Made by a program: the position numbers and the translations under genes. The notes beneath the pieces are model-generated. The model searched no databases. It saw only the letters and a program-made list of their open reading frames with translations, and was not told the origin of the DNA. From Dyadobacter sp. Leaf189 (lineage in GTDB: Bacteria; Bacteroidota; Bacteroidia; Cytophagales; Spirosomataceae): a stretch of DNA of 64,000 nt. This document shows, in pieces, positions 55,902 through 63,784 of this stretch (position 1 is the stretch's first letter; each line of letters starts with the position of its first letter). The DNA lies in the NCBI RefSeq assembly GCF_001424405.1, contig NZ_LMPS01000007.1, positions 268 through 64,267 on the forward strand. Reading direction: 5' to 3'.

Positions 55902-57125
55902 CTATCTTTTCCGGCGCTGCTCGCGTTTCATTTTTTTCAGATTCAAAATCGCGGCTTTTGCTTCCCGGTCCTGGCTGGTTTTTTTGTCAGCACGGTCAGC
56001 GGCTAGTTTGTAGTATTTCAATGCGGCTTCATAGTCTTTTTTCATCTCCGCGATTTTACCCAAACCAATAAGCGAAGAGACGTAATAGCCCGCATTCATC
56101 GAGTTTGTCTGCGTGGAGTAGTCAATGGCTTTTTGATAATATTGCCCCGCCAGATCGTAGTTGCGGTGATAGTTCATGTTGTAGTAAGCGAGCACGTAAG
56201 CTGCATTCCGGCCGCTTACTCCTTCATAACCCGGCATTCCCTTGCTGATTTTATCGATGATATTCTGTGCTGCTCTTTCAGCTTCGCCCATTTTACCGGT
56301 GACAAATGCAGTCCGGCAAAAATACCTTTCAAAATAGGGATTGTTAGGGTAAGTCTGCCACATGTACTTCGCCATTTCATAAGCCTTGTTGTGCTCATTT
56401 TCCATGCTGTAAATTTGCAGCAGGAAGTATCTCGCTTCTACCCGCGTGTAAAATGCATTGTTACCTACTTTTTCAAGCTGCTGCTCGCCGAGCTTCTTAT
56501 TTCCTTTTGGAAAAAGCGCCAGGATAGGTTTGAGAATGGGATATTCTTTGGGCACCCATTCTGCATAATAATTATAAAGTCCGTCACCAAAGAGCAGTTC
56601 CGGTGTCAAATCGCCATTTCCTTTGCATTGTTCAAAATATTTCAATGACTTTTTTCCGGCAAATGCAGCTTTCGTCCAGCTCTCCCGTTCCGCGTATAAC
56701 CTGCCTTTGAATGCGTAAGCAGCAGCCAGAAAGAATGCGGGTTCCACTTTGTTCTTTTCGTTCGCGTACAGCTCCTCAGCCAGGTTAATGGTGGAATCCA
56801 TTTGTGCCAGGAAGGTCTTGTCGTAGGCTTCATTGTCTGTATTCGGCACAATTTTCCACCATTCTGCCAGGCCCATGAGGAAGTGCGGCATCGGGTGTTT
56901 CGGATACCTGTATTTCAACCACCTGAACTCGGCATCGGCTTCATGAAACTGATAATTATAAAGCATATTGATCGCCTCGGTTGATTCGATCTGCACGCTC
57001 GGGTTTTTCAGGATCATATCGTAGTTCTTGTCCAGTTCGGCCGAAGAGTACAATTGAGCAGTTGCCTTGGAGGTGATAATGACAGTTAAGCAGCAGAATA
57101 TGATGGTGTTATTGATACTTTTCAT
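55902..57125 (-). CDS. Secreted TPR-containing protein
   Basis: 407 residues with a signal peptide (MKSINNTIIFCCLTVIITSKATAQ) and TPR-like repeats throughout (FHEADAEFRWLKYRYPKHP, GRLYAERESWTKAAFAGKKS, DYEAALKYYKLAADRA). The last about 30 residues are basic. It is probably periplasmic; its function is unknown. It is a single-gene unit, divergent from hpt. Confidence 0.85.
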   Translation of the reverse strand: MKSINNTIIFCCLTVIITSKATAQLYSSAELDKNYDMILKNPSVQIESTEAINMLYNYQFHEADAEFRWLKYRYPKHPMPHFLMGLAEWWKIVPNTDNEAYDKTFLAQMDSTINLAEELYANEKNKVEPAFFLAAAYAFKGRLYAERESWTKAAFAGKKSLKYFEQCKGNGDLTPELLFGDGLYNYYAEWVPKEYPILKPILALFPKGNKKLGEQQLEKVGNNAFYTRVEARYFLLQIYSMENEHNKAYEMAKYMWQTYPNNPYFERYFCRTAFVTGKMGEAERAAQNIIDKISKGMPGYEGVSGRNAAYVLAYYNMNYHRNYDLAGQYYQKAIDYSTQTNSMNAGYYVSSLIGLGKIAEMKKDYEAALKYYKLAADRADKKTSQDREAKAAILNLKKMKREQRRKR

Positions 57126-57166
57126 AGCAGGGGTAAACTTGTCCTATTAACGAGCGATTTATATTT

Positions 57167-57174
57167 TACGTTTG
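57167..57174 (+). promoter_or_regulatory. Putative -7 element for hpt
   Basis: TACGTTTG fully matches TAnnTTTG. The nearest upstream TTG (57139-57141) is 25 bases away, longer than usual. A TTG codon that would extend the hpt ORF lies within it, which supports the ATG at 57232 as start. Confidence 0.45.
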
Positions 57175-57231
57175 TCAGCGGCCCGGTTTTTGAAAAAAGA
57201 GTTAATATTGATCCTCAGAGCTTTTGCTAAA

Positions 57232-57774
57232 ATGACACCTCAGAAAATGATTAACATTCACGATAAAATTTTTGTCCCTTTCATTCCCAACGAGACGATC
57301 GAAGGCCGCATTTCCGAACTGGCCGCGCTGATCACCAAGGATTATGAAGACCATTGTCCTGTATTCCTCGTTGTATTGAACGGTGCATTCCTGTTTGCAA
57401 GTGAGCTGGTTAAAAGGGTGGGATTGTCGTGCGAAATTACATTTATCCGCTTCTCTTCCTATTCAAAAACTGAGTCAACGGGCGAAGTGAAAGAGATAAT
57501 GGGTTTGGACCAGAATCTCAGAGACCGCGATGTTATCATTATTGAAGATATTGTTGATACGGGACTGACGATGTCAGCACTTGTAAAAAAGGTACACGCG
57601 CTTTCGCCCAGATCGGTCGAAATTGCCACTCTGCTTCATAAACCGGAAGCATTGAAAACTCCCGTTTCCATGCGCTACACCGGTTTTGAAATCGAGAACA
57701 AGTTTGTAGTCGGCTATGGTCTCGACTATGACGGAATAGGGAGGAACCTGGATTGCCTTTATGTATTGGCGTAA
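57232..57774 (+). CDS. hpt: Hypoxanthine phosphoribosyltransferase
   Basis: Salvages hypoxanthine and guanine to IMP/GMP with PRPP. 180 residues from ATG 57232, or 175 if the ATG at 57247 is used; a TTG-extended ORF was rejected. The PRPP-binding loop is IIIEDIVDTGLTMSA (about 102-116), preceded by the first strand pair FLVVLNGAFLFASELVKRVG, and followed by the terminal FVVGYGLDYDGIGRNLDCLYVL. It is probably cotranscribed with the beta-CASP nuclease gene 40 bases downstream. Confidence 0.96.
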   Translation: MTPQKMINIHDKIFVPFIPNETIEGRISELAALITKDYEDHCPVFLVVLNGAFLFASELVKRVGLSCEITFIRFSSYSKTESTGEVKEIMGLDQNLRDRDVIIIEDIVDTGLTMSALVKKVHALSPRSVEIATLLHKPEALKTPVSMRYTGFEIENKFVVGYGLDYDGIGRNLDCLYVLA

Positions 57775-57813
57775 AATGCGGTACACACCACTCAACTAAC
57801 TAAAAATCTTTCT

Positions 57814-59214
57814 ATGCTCATTCAGTTCTTTGGGGCAGCACAAACCGTAACCGGAAGCAAGCACCTGATCACTACCGAAAAAGGAACAAGGATATTGCTC
57901 GACTGCGGTCTCTTTCAAGGGATACAAACCGACGAATTCAATCAGAGTTTTGGCTTCAAGCCCGCAGAGATCGGCTATCTGATCCTGTCTCACGCCCACA
58001 TTGACCATTCCGGGTTAATACCAAGACTGGTCAGAAAGGGATTTAAGGGAGAGATATATTGTACACCGGCAACGGCGGATCTTTGCCGCGTGATGCTGAT
58101 GGACAGTGCCTACATTCAGGAAAAAGACCTCGAAAGGATTAATAAACGCCGCCAGAATCAGGGCAGGCCGCTGCTTGAAGAGCTGTATAATGCTGAGGAT
58201 GCCGCGCATGCATTGAGTTTGTTTAAAACAGTGAAGTACGGACAAACTTTCCATGTGGGTCCGGATCATGAAGTTGCCGTTCTGCTTACCGATGCGGCAC
58301 ATTTGCTGGGAAGCGCGGCTGTTCACCTGACGATCCCGGACGGAGGTACTTCAAAGCAATTGACATTCACGGGAGATATCGGCAGGCCTGATGACCGTAT
58401 TTTAAAGAGACCAGACGTGTTTCCGCAGGCAGATTTCATCATTTGCGAGTCAACTTATGGCGACAGGCTTCACGAGAAGGAAGTGGATATGAAGTCGCAT
58501 TTGCTGCGCATTGTTAAAGAAACCTGTGTGGATAAAAATGGAAAGCTGATCATACCTGCCTTTGCTATTGACCGCACTCAGGAGTTAATTTATGCTTTGG
58601 ACCAACTATACAGCTCCGGTCAGCTCCCGCATATTCCCGTATATATTGATAGTCCGCTGGCAATCCGCGCCACTGCGATCATGAAGGAGCACGATGAATG
58701 TTTTAACCCTGAAATACTCGCCTACATTGAGAAGGACGGAGATGCATTTGCGTTCCCGTATCTGCATTACATTTCAGATGTGGAAGATTCCATTGCGTTA
58801 AATGATAAAAAGGAACCCTGCATTATCATCAGTGCTTCGGGAATGGCTGAGGCCGGGCGGATCAAGCACCATATTAAAAACAACATCGGCGACCGCAATG
58901 CAACGATCTTACTGGTAGGTTATGCTTCTGCAAACACCCTTGCTGGCGCATTGAAGCGGGGTGACAAGCAGGTGAATATTTTTGGTGAACACCTGGACGT
59001 ACGCTGCCGCGTAGAGAGCATGGATTCATTTTCCGGTCACGGCGATTACAACGAAATGCTTGATTTTCTCTCTTGTCAGACTCCCGGGCGCGTACAAAAG
59101 ATTTTCCTCGTTCACGGAGAATATGAAACGCAGGTTGCCTTCAAATTGAAACTACAGAAAGCAGGTTTTAAGAATGTTCACATTCCTGCCTTGTACGAGA
59201 GTGTGAAAATTTAA
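57814..59214 (+). CDS. MBL-fold beta-CASP RNA exo/endonuclease-like protein
   Basis: 466 residues. The metallo-beta-lactamase metal site is H60-x-H62-x-D64-H65 (in LSHAHIDHSG); the beta-CASP part contains LTFTGDIGRPDDRI, FIICESTYGDR and IYALDQLY; the C-terminal RMMBL-type region carries FSGHGDYNEMLDFLS and KIFLVHGE. These are the parts of bacterial CPSF-73-like ribonucleases that process or degrade RNA. The exact RNA target is not known. A hairpin terminator and a tRNA-Leu gene follow. RtcB is the next protein gene. Confidence 0.92.
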   Translation: MLIQFFGAAQTVTGSKHLITTEKGTRILLDCGLFQGIQTDEFNQSFGFKPAEIGYLILSHAHIDHSGLIPRLVRKGFKGEIYCTPATADLCRVMLMDSAYIQEKDLERINKRRQNQGRPLLEELYNAEDAAHALSLFKTVKYGQTFHVGPDHEVAVLLTDAAHLLGSAAVHLTIPDGGTSKQLTFTGDIGRPDDRILKRPDVFPQADFIICESTYGDRLHEKEVDMKSHLLRIVKETCVDKNGKLIIPAFAIDRTQELIYALDQLYSSGQLPHIPVYIDSPLAIRATAIMKEHDECFNPEILAYIEKDGDAFAFPYLHYISDVEDSIALNDKKEPCIIISASGMAEAGRIKHHIKNNIGDRNATILLVGYASANTLAGALKRGDKQVNIFGEHLDVRCRVESMDSFSGHGDYNEMLDFLSCQTPGRVQKIFLVHGEYETQVAFKLKLQKAGFKNVHIPALYESVKI

Positions 59215-59216
59215 GT

Positions 59217-59250
59217 TTGAGACTTGGAAAGTCTCAAGTCTTTTATATTT
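59217..59250 (+). terminator. Intrinsic terminator after the beta-CASP nuclease gene
   Basis: A perfect 9-bp stem, TTGAGACTT (59217-59225) with AAGTCTCAA (59229-59237), and a 3-base loop, followed by T-rich sequence. It overlaps the promoter of the tRNA gene downstream. Confidence 0.75.
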
Positions 59251-59253
59251 TTG
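59224..59253 (+). promoter_or_regulatory. Promoter of tRNA-Leu(CAG)
   Basis: TTG at 59224-59226 and TATTTTTG at 59246-59253 are separated by 19 bases, both full matches to the Bacteroidota consensus. Transcription would begin near 59260, 10 bases before the mature 5' end. Confidence 0.75.
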
Positions 59254-59269
59254 CCAACCCAATTTCAAT

Positions 59270-59353
59270 GCCGAAGTGGTGAAACTGGTAGACACGCACG
59301 TTTCAGAGGCGTGTGGGGGTTGCCCCATGCGGGTTCGAGTCCCGCCTTCGGCA
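59270..59353 (+). tRNA. tRNA-Leu (anticodon CAG)
   Basis: A complete cloverleaf of 84 bases: acceptor GCCGAAG with CTTCGGC and discriminator A, D arm GTG/CAC, anticodon stem CACGT/GCGTG (with one G-U pair) and loop TTCAGAG with CAG at 59304-59306, a long variable arm of the class II type (TGGGGGTTGCCCCA), and T arm GCGGG/CCCGC with TTCGAGT. The CCA end is not encoded. The anticodon reads the leucine codon CUG. It has its own promoter and terminator and stands alone. Confidence 0.97.
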
Positions 59354-59354
59354 C

Positions 59355-59388
59355 AAAACGCCGCTCCTGAAAAGGAGCGGCGTTTTTG
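59355..59388 (+). terminator. Intrinsic terminator of tRNA-Leu
   Basis: A perfect 14-bp stem (core CGCCGCTCCT / AGGAGCGGCG, with flanking AAAA/TTTT) and loop GAAA, followed by T. It starts two bases after the mature tRNA 3' end. Confidence 0.93.
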
Positions 59389-59452
59389 CATTAAATACAG
59401 TGCTTTTTTCAAATGTCTCTTACCGTAAAATCAAATCTGAAAATTACCTATT

Positions 59453-59481
59453 GACCGGATGTCGGCGAACTGCTATTTTTG
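59453..59481 (+). promoter_or_regulatory. Promoter-like pair upstream of a 26-codon ORF
   Basis: TTG at 59453-59455 and TATTTTTG at 59474-59481 are 18 bases apart, full matches to the consensus. Transcription from here, starting near 59488, would run into the antisense side of the RtcB 3' end or express the small ORF at 59505. Confidence 0.45.
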
Positions 59482-59504
59482 AGTAAACCTTACCTGCCTG
59501 CCCG

Positions 59505-59585
59505 ATGATCCCCGCCAAACTATTCCTCGTCTCCCTTTTCCTGATCCATATTTTTGTTGAAAGAAGAAGACTTACCAAAGATTAA
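59505..59585 (+). CDS. Possible small membrane peptide, 26 residues
   Basis: ATG at 59505 to TAA at 59583-59585. The peptide is a hydrophobic stretch (MIPAKLFLVSLFLIHIFVE) followed by a basic tail (RRRLTKD), like a single-helix small membrane protein. A promoter-like pair lies 24 bases upstream. It overlaps the RtcB stop codon on the opposite strand. No homology is known to me; it could be chance. Confidence 0.3.
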   Translation: MIPAKLFLVSLFLIHIFVERRRLTKD

Positions 59586-61108
59586 TCCTCCCGCCCTTCC
59601 TTCCTGTTTGCGTCTGCCATTCTAACTATTTTCGGGGAAAATCTCGCCAGCACTGATACCAGGTCAGTTTGAGCAGATATCACATCTTCAATGTTCTTAT
59701 AAACCATCGGCGATTCATCCAGGTCGCCGCCGATCAGCTGAATGCCGGCATCTTCCAGTATCTGGTTCATCTGACTTCTCGTTGTGCTTGTAAATGCCTT
59801 GCTGCGGGACATAAGCCTTCCCGCTCCGTGCGAGGCAGAATTGATTGATTCCGCATTTCCTTTTCCCCTTATCACATAACCCGGCTGGCTCATGGAGCCA
59901 GGGATAATGCCGAGTTCGTCAGTGCCGGCCGGTGTGGCTCCTTTCCGATGCACGATCACCTCTCTTCCATCTGCCAGCGTTTCTTTCCAGGCAAAATTGT
60001 GGTGGTTTTCAATCATTTTGAGTGGCGTTTCACCAAGCTGCTTCGCAATTTTATTATGGATTTCGTGGTGGTTTGCAGATGCGTAATCGCCTGCAAGGTT
60101 CATTCCGATCCAGTATGCCTGTCCCTCATCCGTATTCAGATCGAGCCAGGCCAGGTGTGCTGCCTGCTTCGGCAGGATGGTTTTCTGCATGGCCAGCTTT
60201 GAATAATAGTTAGCTATATTCCCGCCAAATCCCCTGGAACCCGAGTGGGATAGAAGTGAGAGATAGGTGCCTTTGGGCAACCCGAGCAATGGATCATCGG
60301 CCAGAATCTCGGTAATACCCCATTCAACAAAATGGTTTCCTGTGCCTGAGCTGCCCAGTTGTCTGTAAGCTTTGTCTTTTAAGTCGCGGATTACCTTGGT
60401 GGCATTCCATTCAGGCTTATCCATGACGCTATCATCAAACTTCCTGCCCGTCTCGCCGCCCATTCCGAACTTTGTGTTTTCGGTCAGTATCTTTTTAAGT
60501 AAGTGCGGCTCACGTTTAAGGTAGTCGGGACGGATATCAAAAATTGACATACACATCCTGCACGCAATATCCACTCCCACCGCGTAGGGAATCACTTTGT
60601 CTGCTTCTGTCGCAAGCACGCCGCCGATCGGCAGACCGTAACCCTGGTGCGCGTCCGGCATTAATGCACCACTAACCGATATAGGCAGACTAACCGCCGT
60701 TTCCATTTGCTGCAATGCGCCTTCTTCGATATGTTCCCGTCCAAAAACCGCATAATGCAGCTTGTCTTCCCTTAATCCGAACTGATTTCCGGACTTACCC
60801 TCACTCTGCTGCGGTGTGAGCACAGCTTCTTCATTGACGAGCAGCTCTTGCCCATCTTCTGTCAGCGTGATATCGGTACCATTTTTCTTTAGATCAAAAA
60901 CAGTTTTGGCCAGATTAGTCAGCTTGCTTTTGGAGTATGCATATTTCTTGGGATTTTGAAGCATTCTCACCAGCATTATAAACACTCTTTCCTTAGGATG
61001 CTTTGCTTTCAGATGCAATCCGTTGGCTACCCGCAGGAATGTAGTTTCAAGTTCCCGTGGAATATTGGCAAGAAATCTTAATTCCTCTATTGTGATCTCA
61101 GTTTCCAT
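59582..61108 (-). CDS. rtcB: RtcB RNA ligase family protein
   Basis: 3'-phosphate/5'-OH RNA ligase, which seals tRNA halves or broken RNA using GTP and Mn2+. At 508 residues it has an N-terminal extension relative to E. coli RtcB (408). The core carries MPDAHQGYGLPIGG, GVDIACRM (Cys metal ligand), GTGNHFVEWG, SHSGSRGFGG, IENHHNFAW and ASHGAGRLMSR (histidine that takes the guanylate). No archease or RtcR partner is adjacent. The neighbours are tRNA-Leu and a beta-CASP nuclease on the opposite strand. Confidence 0.94.
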   Translation of the reverse strand: METEITIEELRFLANIPRELETTFLRVANGLHLKAKHPKERVFIMLVRMLQNPKKYAYSKSKLTNLAKTVFDLKKNGTDITLTEDGQELLVNEEAVLTPQQSEGKSGNQFGLREDKLHYAVFGREHIEEGALQQMETAVSLPISVSGALMPDAHQGYGLPIGGVLATEADKVIPYAVGVDIACRMCMSIFDIRPDYLKREPHLLKKILTENTKFGMGGETGRKFDDSVMDKPEWNATKVIRDLKDKAYRQLGSSGTGNHFVEWGITEILADDPLLGLPKGTYLSLLSHSGSRGFGGNIANYYSKLAMQKTILPKQAAHLAWLDLNTDEGQAYWIGMNLAGDYASANHHEIHNKIAKQLGETPLKMIENHHNFAWKETLADGREVIVHRKGATPAGTDELGIIPGSMSQPGYVIRGKGNAESINSASHGAGRLMSRSKAFTSTTRSQMNQILEDAGIQLIGGDLDESPMVYKNIEDVISAQTDLVSVLARFSPKIVRMADANRKEGRED

Positions 61109-61233
61109 AAATGTATTTTTTAGGATAAAAGATTAGCTGATTATTAACTAAGACGTACAATCATTGAAATGGTAACGGTAAAATTTTAAAAAATCTTTGT
61201 TTGCTTAAAACGGCACAACTTCTAAAAAAGCCG

Positions 61234-61241
61234 TACCTTTG
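61234..61241 (+). promoter_or_regulatory. Putative -7 element for the aminotransferase gene
   Basis: TACCTTTG fully matches TAnnTTTG and is followed by CGGG. No TTG at the best distance was found. Transcription would start near 61248, about 50 bases before the ATG at 61298, so the TTG at 61250 that extends the ORF is an unlikely start. Confidence 0.5.
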
Positions 61242-61297
61242 CGGGCAATTTGTTGATACAGATAGCAGTACCTTCTTTAACTCAATTCCTTGTTGCA

Positions 61298-62527
61298 ATG
61301 TCCGCAGTAGCAGAGCAAACCCGGTTGGAAACACGCATGTTAGCCGACCGCATCAACGCCCTCGAAGAATCTTCGACGCTGGCGATGACCAAAATGGCCC
61401 GGGAGCTTGCCTCCAAAGGCCACAGAGTAATCAGTCTAAGTGTAGGTGAGCCAGACTTTAAGACGCCTGAGCACATCTGCGAAGCTGCCAAGAAGGCCAT
61501 CGATGACGGTTTTCATGGCTATTCTCCCGTTGCAGGTTATCCTGACCTGCGCAAGGCAATCGCTGACAAGTTGTTGAGAGATAACAAGATAGATTGGAAG
61601 CCTGAAAATATCGTGGTTTCAACAGGCGCCAAACATTCATTGGCGAACGTAATCCAGGTTTTAGTAAATCCAGGTGATGAAGTAGTCATTTTTGCGCCAT
61701 ACTGGGTGAGCTACTCCGAAATGGTGAAGCTGGCAGAAGGAAAGTCCGTTGTATTGGACGGTGCTTTCGAGAATGATTTCAAGGTAACCGCGCAGCAGCT
61801 GGAAGCAGCAATTACGCCAAAAACGAAGATCGTGATGTTCGCATCTCCCAACAATCCGACGGGAGCGGTTTACACAGAATCCGAACTGAGAGAAATCGGC
61901 GCAGTACTCGAGAAACACGAAGGTGTGTACATACTGGCAGACGAAATCTATGAATATATCAACTTTACAGAGGAAGGTCATTTCAGCATGGGATCCATTC
62001 CTTCACTGAAAGACCGGGTTATCACTGTCAATGGAGTAGCCAAAGGTTATGCGATGACAGGTTGGAGAATCGGCTTTATTGCAGCTGCGAAATGGATTGC
62101 GGACGGAGTGGAGAAGTTGCAGGGACAGGTTACCTCGGGTACCAACTCAATTGCACAGAAAGCAGCGACCGCAGCATTCAACGGTCCGATGGAGCCTTCT
62201 ATTGAAATGGCAAAAGCTTACCATCGCCGCAGAGACCTGGTAGTAGGTTTGTTGAAAGAAATTCCTGGTTTCAAGGTAAATGTACCTCAGGGCGCATTCT
62301 ACGCATTCCCTGATGTGAGCTATTACTTCGGCAAATCTGATGGTGAAACTACAATTAACAATTCAGACGATTTCTGTAACTGGTTGTTGAACAACTCTTA
62401 TGTTTCAACTGTGGCAGGCTCAGGATTTGGTGCACCCAACTGCATCCGTATTTCCACAGCCGCTGCTGATGAAGCTCTAACCGAGGCAGTTCAGCGCATT
62501 AAAGACGCAGTTGCTACTTTAAGGTAG
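61298..62527 (+). CDS. aspC: Aspartate aminotransferase (PLP-dependent, class I)
   Basis: 409 residues from ATG 61298. It interconverts aspartate/2-oxoglutarate and oxaloacetate/glutamate. Class I signatures are all present: ISLSVGEPDFKTP (about 46-58), SPNNPTGAVY (about 186-195), the cofactor-contacting ADEIYEY, and the Schiff-base lysine in NGVAKGYAMTGWRIGF. The layout is that of the Bacteroidota/Thermus-like subgroup of AspC rather than E. coli AspC. It is a single-gene unit with a terminator. Confidence 0.93.
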   Translation: MSAVAEQTRLETRMLADRINALEESSTLAMTKMARELASKGHRVISLSVGEPDFKTPEHICEAAKKAIDDGFHGYSPVAGYPDLRKAIADKLLRDNKIDWKPENIVVSTGAKHSLANVIQVLVNPGDEVVIFAPYWVSYSEMVKLAEGKSVVLDGAFENDFKVTAQQLEAAITPKTKIVMFASPNNPTGAVYTESELREIGAVLEKHEGVYILADEIYEYINFTEEGHFSMGSIPSLKDRVITVNGVAKGYAMTGWRIGFIAAAKWIADGVEKLQGQVTSGTNSIAQKAATAAFNGPMEPSIEMAKAYHRRRDLVVGLLKEIPGFKVNVPQGAFYAFPDVSYYFGKSDGETTINNSDDFCNWLLNNSYVSTVAGSGFGAPNCIRISTAAADEALTEAVQRIKDAVATLR

Positions 62528-62543
62528 AGATCAAAGAAATGAA

Positions 62544-62576
62544 AAAAGCCTCATAGGTGTTACCTGTGAGGCTTTT
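62544..62576 (+). terminator. Intrinsic terminator of the aminotransferase gene
   Basis: AAAAGCCTCATAGGT (62544-62558) pairs with ACCTGTGAGGCTTTT (62562-62576), a 15-bp stem with one G-U wobble and 3-base loop, ending in a T-run. Confidence 0.9.
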
Positions 62577-62611
62577 GCATTTAAGACAAACCAAAAACAA
62601 ACAAGCTCGAA

Positions 62612-62694
62612 TAGCTAACCAGTCAATAGCAAAGCCAACAGCTAACAACTAATAGCCAATAGCTAAAAGCTAACAGCTAATAACTAGTAGCTAA
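62612..62694 (+). repeat. Heptanucleotide repeat array, about 11 units (NAGCYAA)
   Basis: From 62632 the register is unbroken for nine units: AAGCCAA, CAGCTAA, CAACTAA, TAGCCAA, TAGCTAA, AAGCTAA, CAGCTAA, TAACTAG, TAGCTAA; before it lie TAGCTAA (62612-62618) and degenerate units with single-base shifts. It contains TAA and TAG in several frames, so it does not code. It ends 19 bases before the ATG of the reductase gene. It belongs to the same family as 48848-48889. Confidence 0.88.
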
Positions 62695-62713
62695 ACCGCC
62701 AATCCAAGTCCCA

Positions 62714-63781
62714 ATGAGCAAACACTATTTTTTAAAAGTCAAAGAAGTTGAAAAGGAAACAGAAGAGGCTTCAACAATCCACTTCTGGCACCCGCTGAAT
62801 GAGGTTATTGCTTATCGACCGGGACAGTTCCTGACTTTTTTATTGCCAGCTGAGGATGGTACAAAGGTGCGTAGATCGTATTCAATGTCGAGCTCACCTT
62901 ATACGGATGTTTCGCTGGCAGTCACAATAAAACGTATCCCAGGCGGGTATGCATCCAATTTACTGCTTGATACCATCAAAGAAGGTGACATACTGGAAGC
63001 AGTGGAACCCATGGGTTCATTTTTTCCAAAACAGGAAGATGATCAGGTCAGACAGGTTGTTTTTATCGGGGCGGGAAGTGGCATTACACCTCTGTTCTCT
63101 ATTCTGAAATCTATCCTGATTGTTGAGCAGGAAAGCCAGGTTTTTCTGGTGTATGGCAGCAGAAATGAAGATTCCATTATTTTCAAAAACAAAATTGAGG
63201 GATTGAAGGAAAAGTATGGGGAGCGTTTTCAGGTCGTGCATACATTAAGTCAGCCGAGCGAAATGTGGGCCGGGGAGACTGGCCGTTTGAACAAAACCCA
63301 TATTTTGAAAATTGTCGGCCAATTGGGCGACCTTAAAGGTAAAGAAGCCGAATACTTCTTGTGCGGACCGGAGGATATGATTGACGAAGCCAGGCGTGCA
63401 TTGGCTATTCTGGGCGTGCTGGATCAAAAAGTAAGACGTGAAAGCTTTATAACTGCTGCATCAACGCAGCCGGGTGAGGTGATAGTAGCAGAAGATGATA
63501 CCCACAAAATGCGCGAAGTAACCCTTTTTTATGAAGGTACGGAGTATAAAGTACCTGTTCAGGCGCACGAAACAGTGTTGGAGGCGGCATTGAATATGGA
63601 TATTGACCTGCCTTACTCCTGCCAGGCAGGTATGTGTACTGCCTGTATGGGACGCTGCGTTTCAGGGAAGGTTCAGATGGACGAAGATGAAGGACTGACG
63701 CAGGGAGAAAGAGATGCTGGCTTTATCCTCACCTGCGTCACCCGTCCGATGACTGACGATGTTATTATCGAAGTCGAATAA
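62714..63781 (+). CDS. FAD/2Fe-2S ferredoxin reductase, PaaE-like
   Basis: 355 residues in three parts: FAD-binding beta-barrel with RRSYSMSSSP (about 55-64), NAD(P)-binding domain with GAGSGITPLFSIL (about 118-130), and a C-terminal plant-type 2Fe-2S domain with Cys303, Cys308, Cys311 and Cys341 (in SCQAGMCTACMG and LTCVTRP). This order is that of PaaE, the reductase of phenylacetyl-CoA oxygenase, and of similar electron-transfer proteins. None of the paaABCD genes is nearby, so a general oxygenase or desaturase reductase is as likely. Confidence 0.92.
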   Translation: MSKHYFLKVKEVEKETEEASTIHFWHPLNEVIAYRPGQFLTFLLPAEDGTKVRRSYSMSSSPYTDVSLAVTIKRIPGGYASNLLLDTIKEGDILEAVEPMGSFFPKQEDDQVRQVVFIGAGSGITPLFSILKSILIVEQESQVFLVYGSRNEDSIIFKNKIEGLKEKYGERFQVVHTLSQPSEMWAGETGRLNKTHILKIVGQLGDLKGKEAEYFLCGPEDMIDEARRALAILGVLDQKVRRESFITAASTQPGEVIVAEDDTHKMREVTLFYEGTEYKVPVQAHETVLEAALNMDIDLPYSCQAGMCTACMGRCVSGKVQMDEDEGLTQGERDAGFILTCVTRPMTDDVIIEVE

Positions 63782-63784
63782 TAG

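Noticed and set aside
62612-62694. CRISPR array
   Set aside because: The 7-base period is far too short for repeats and spacers.
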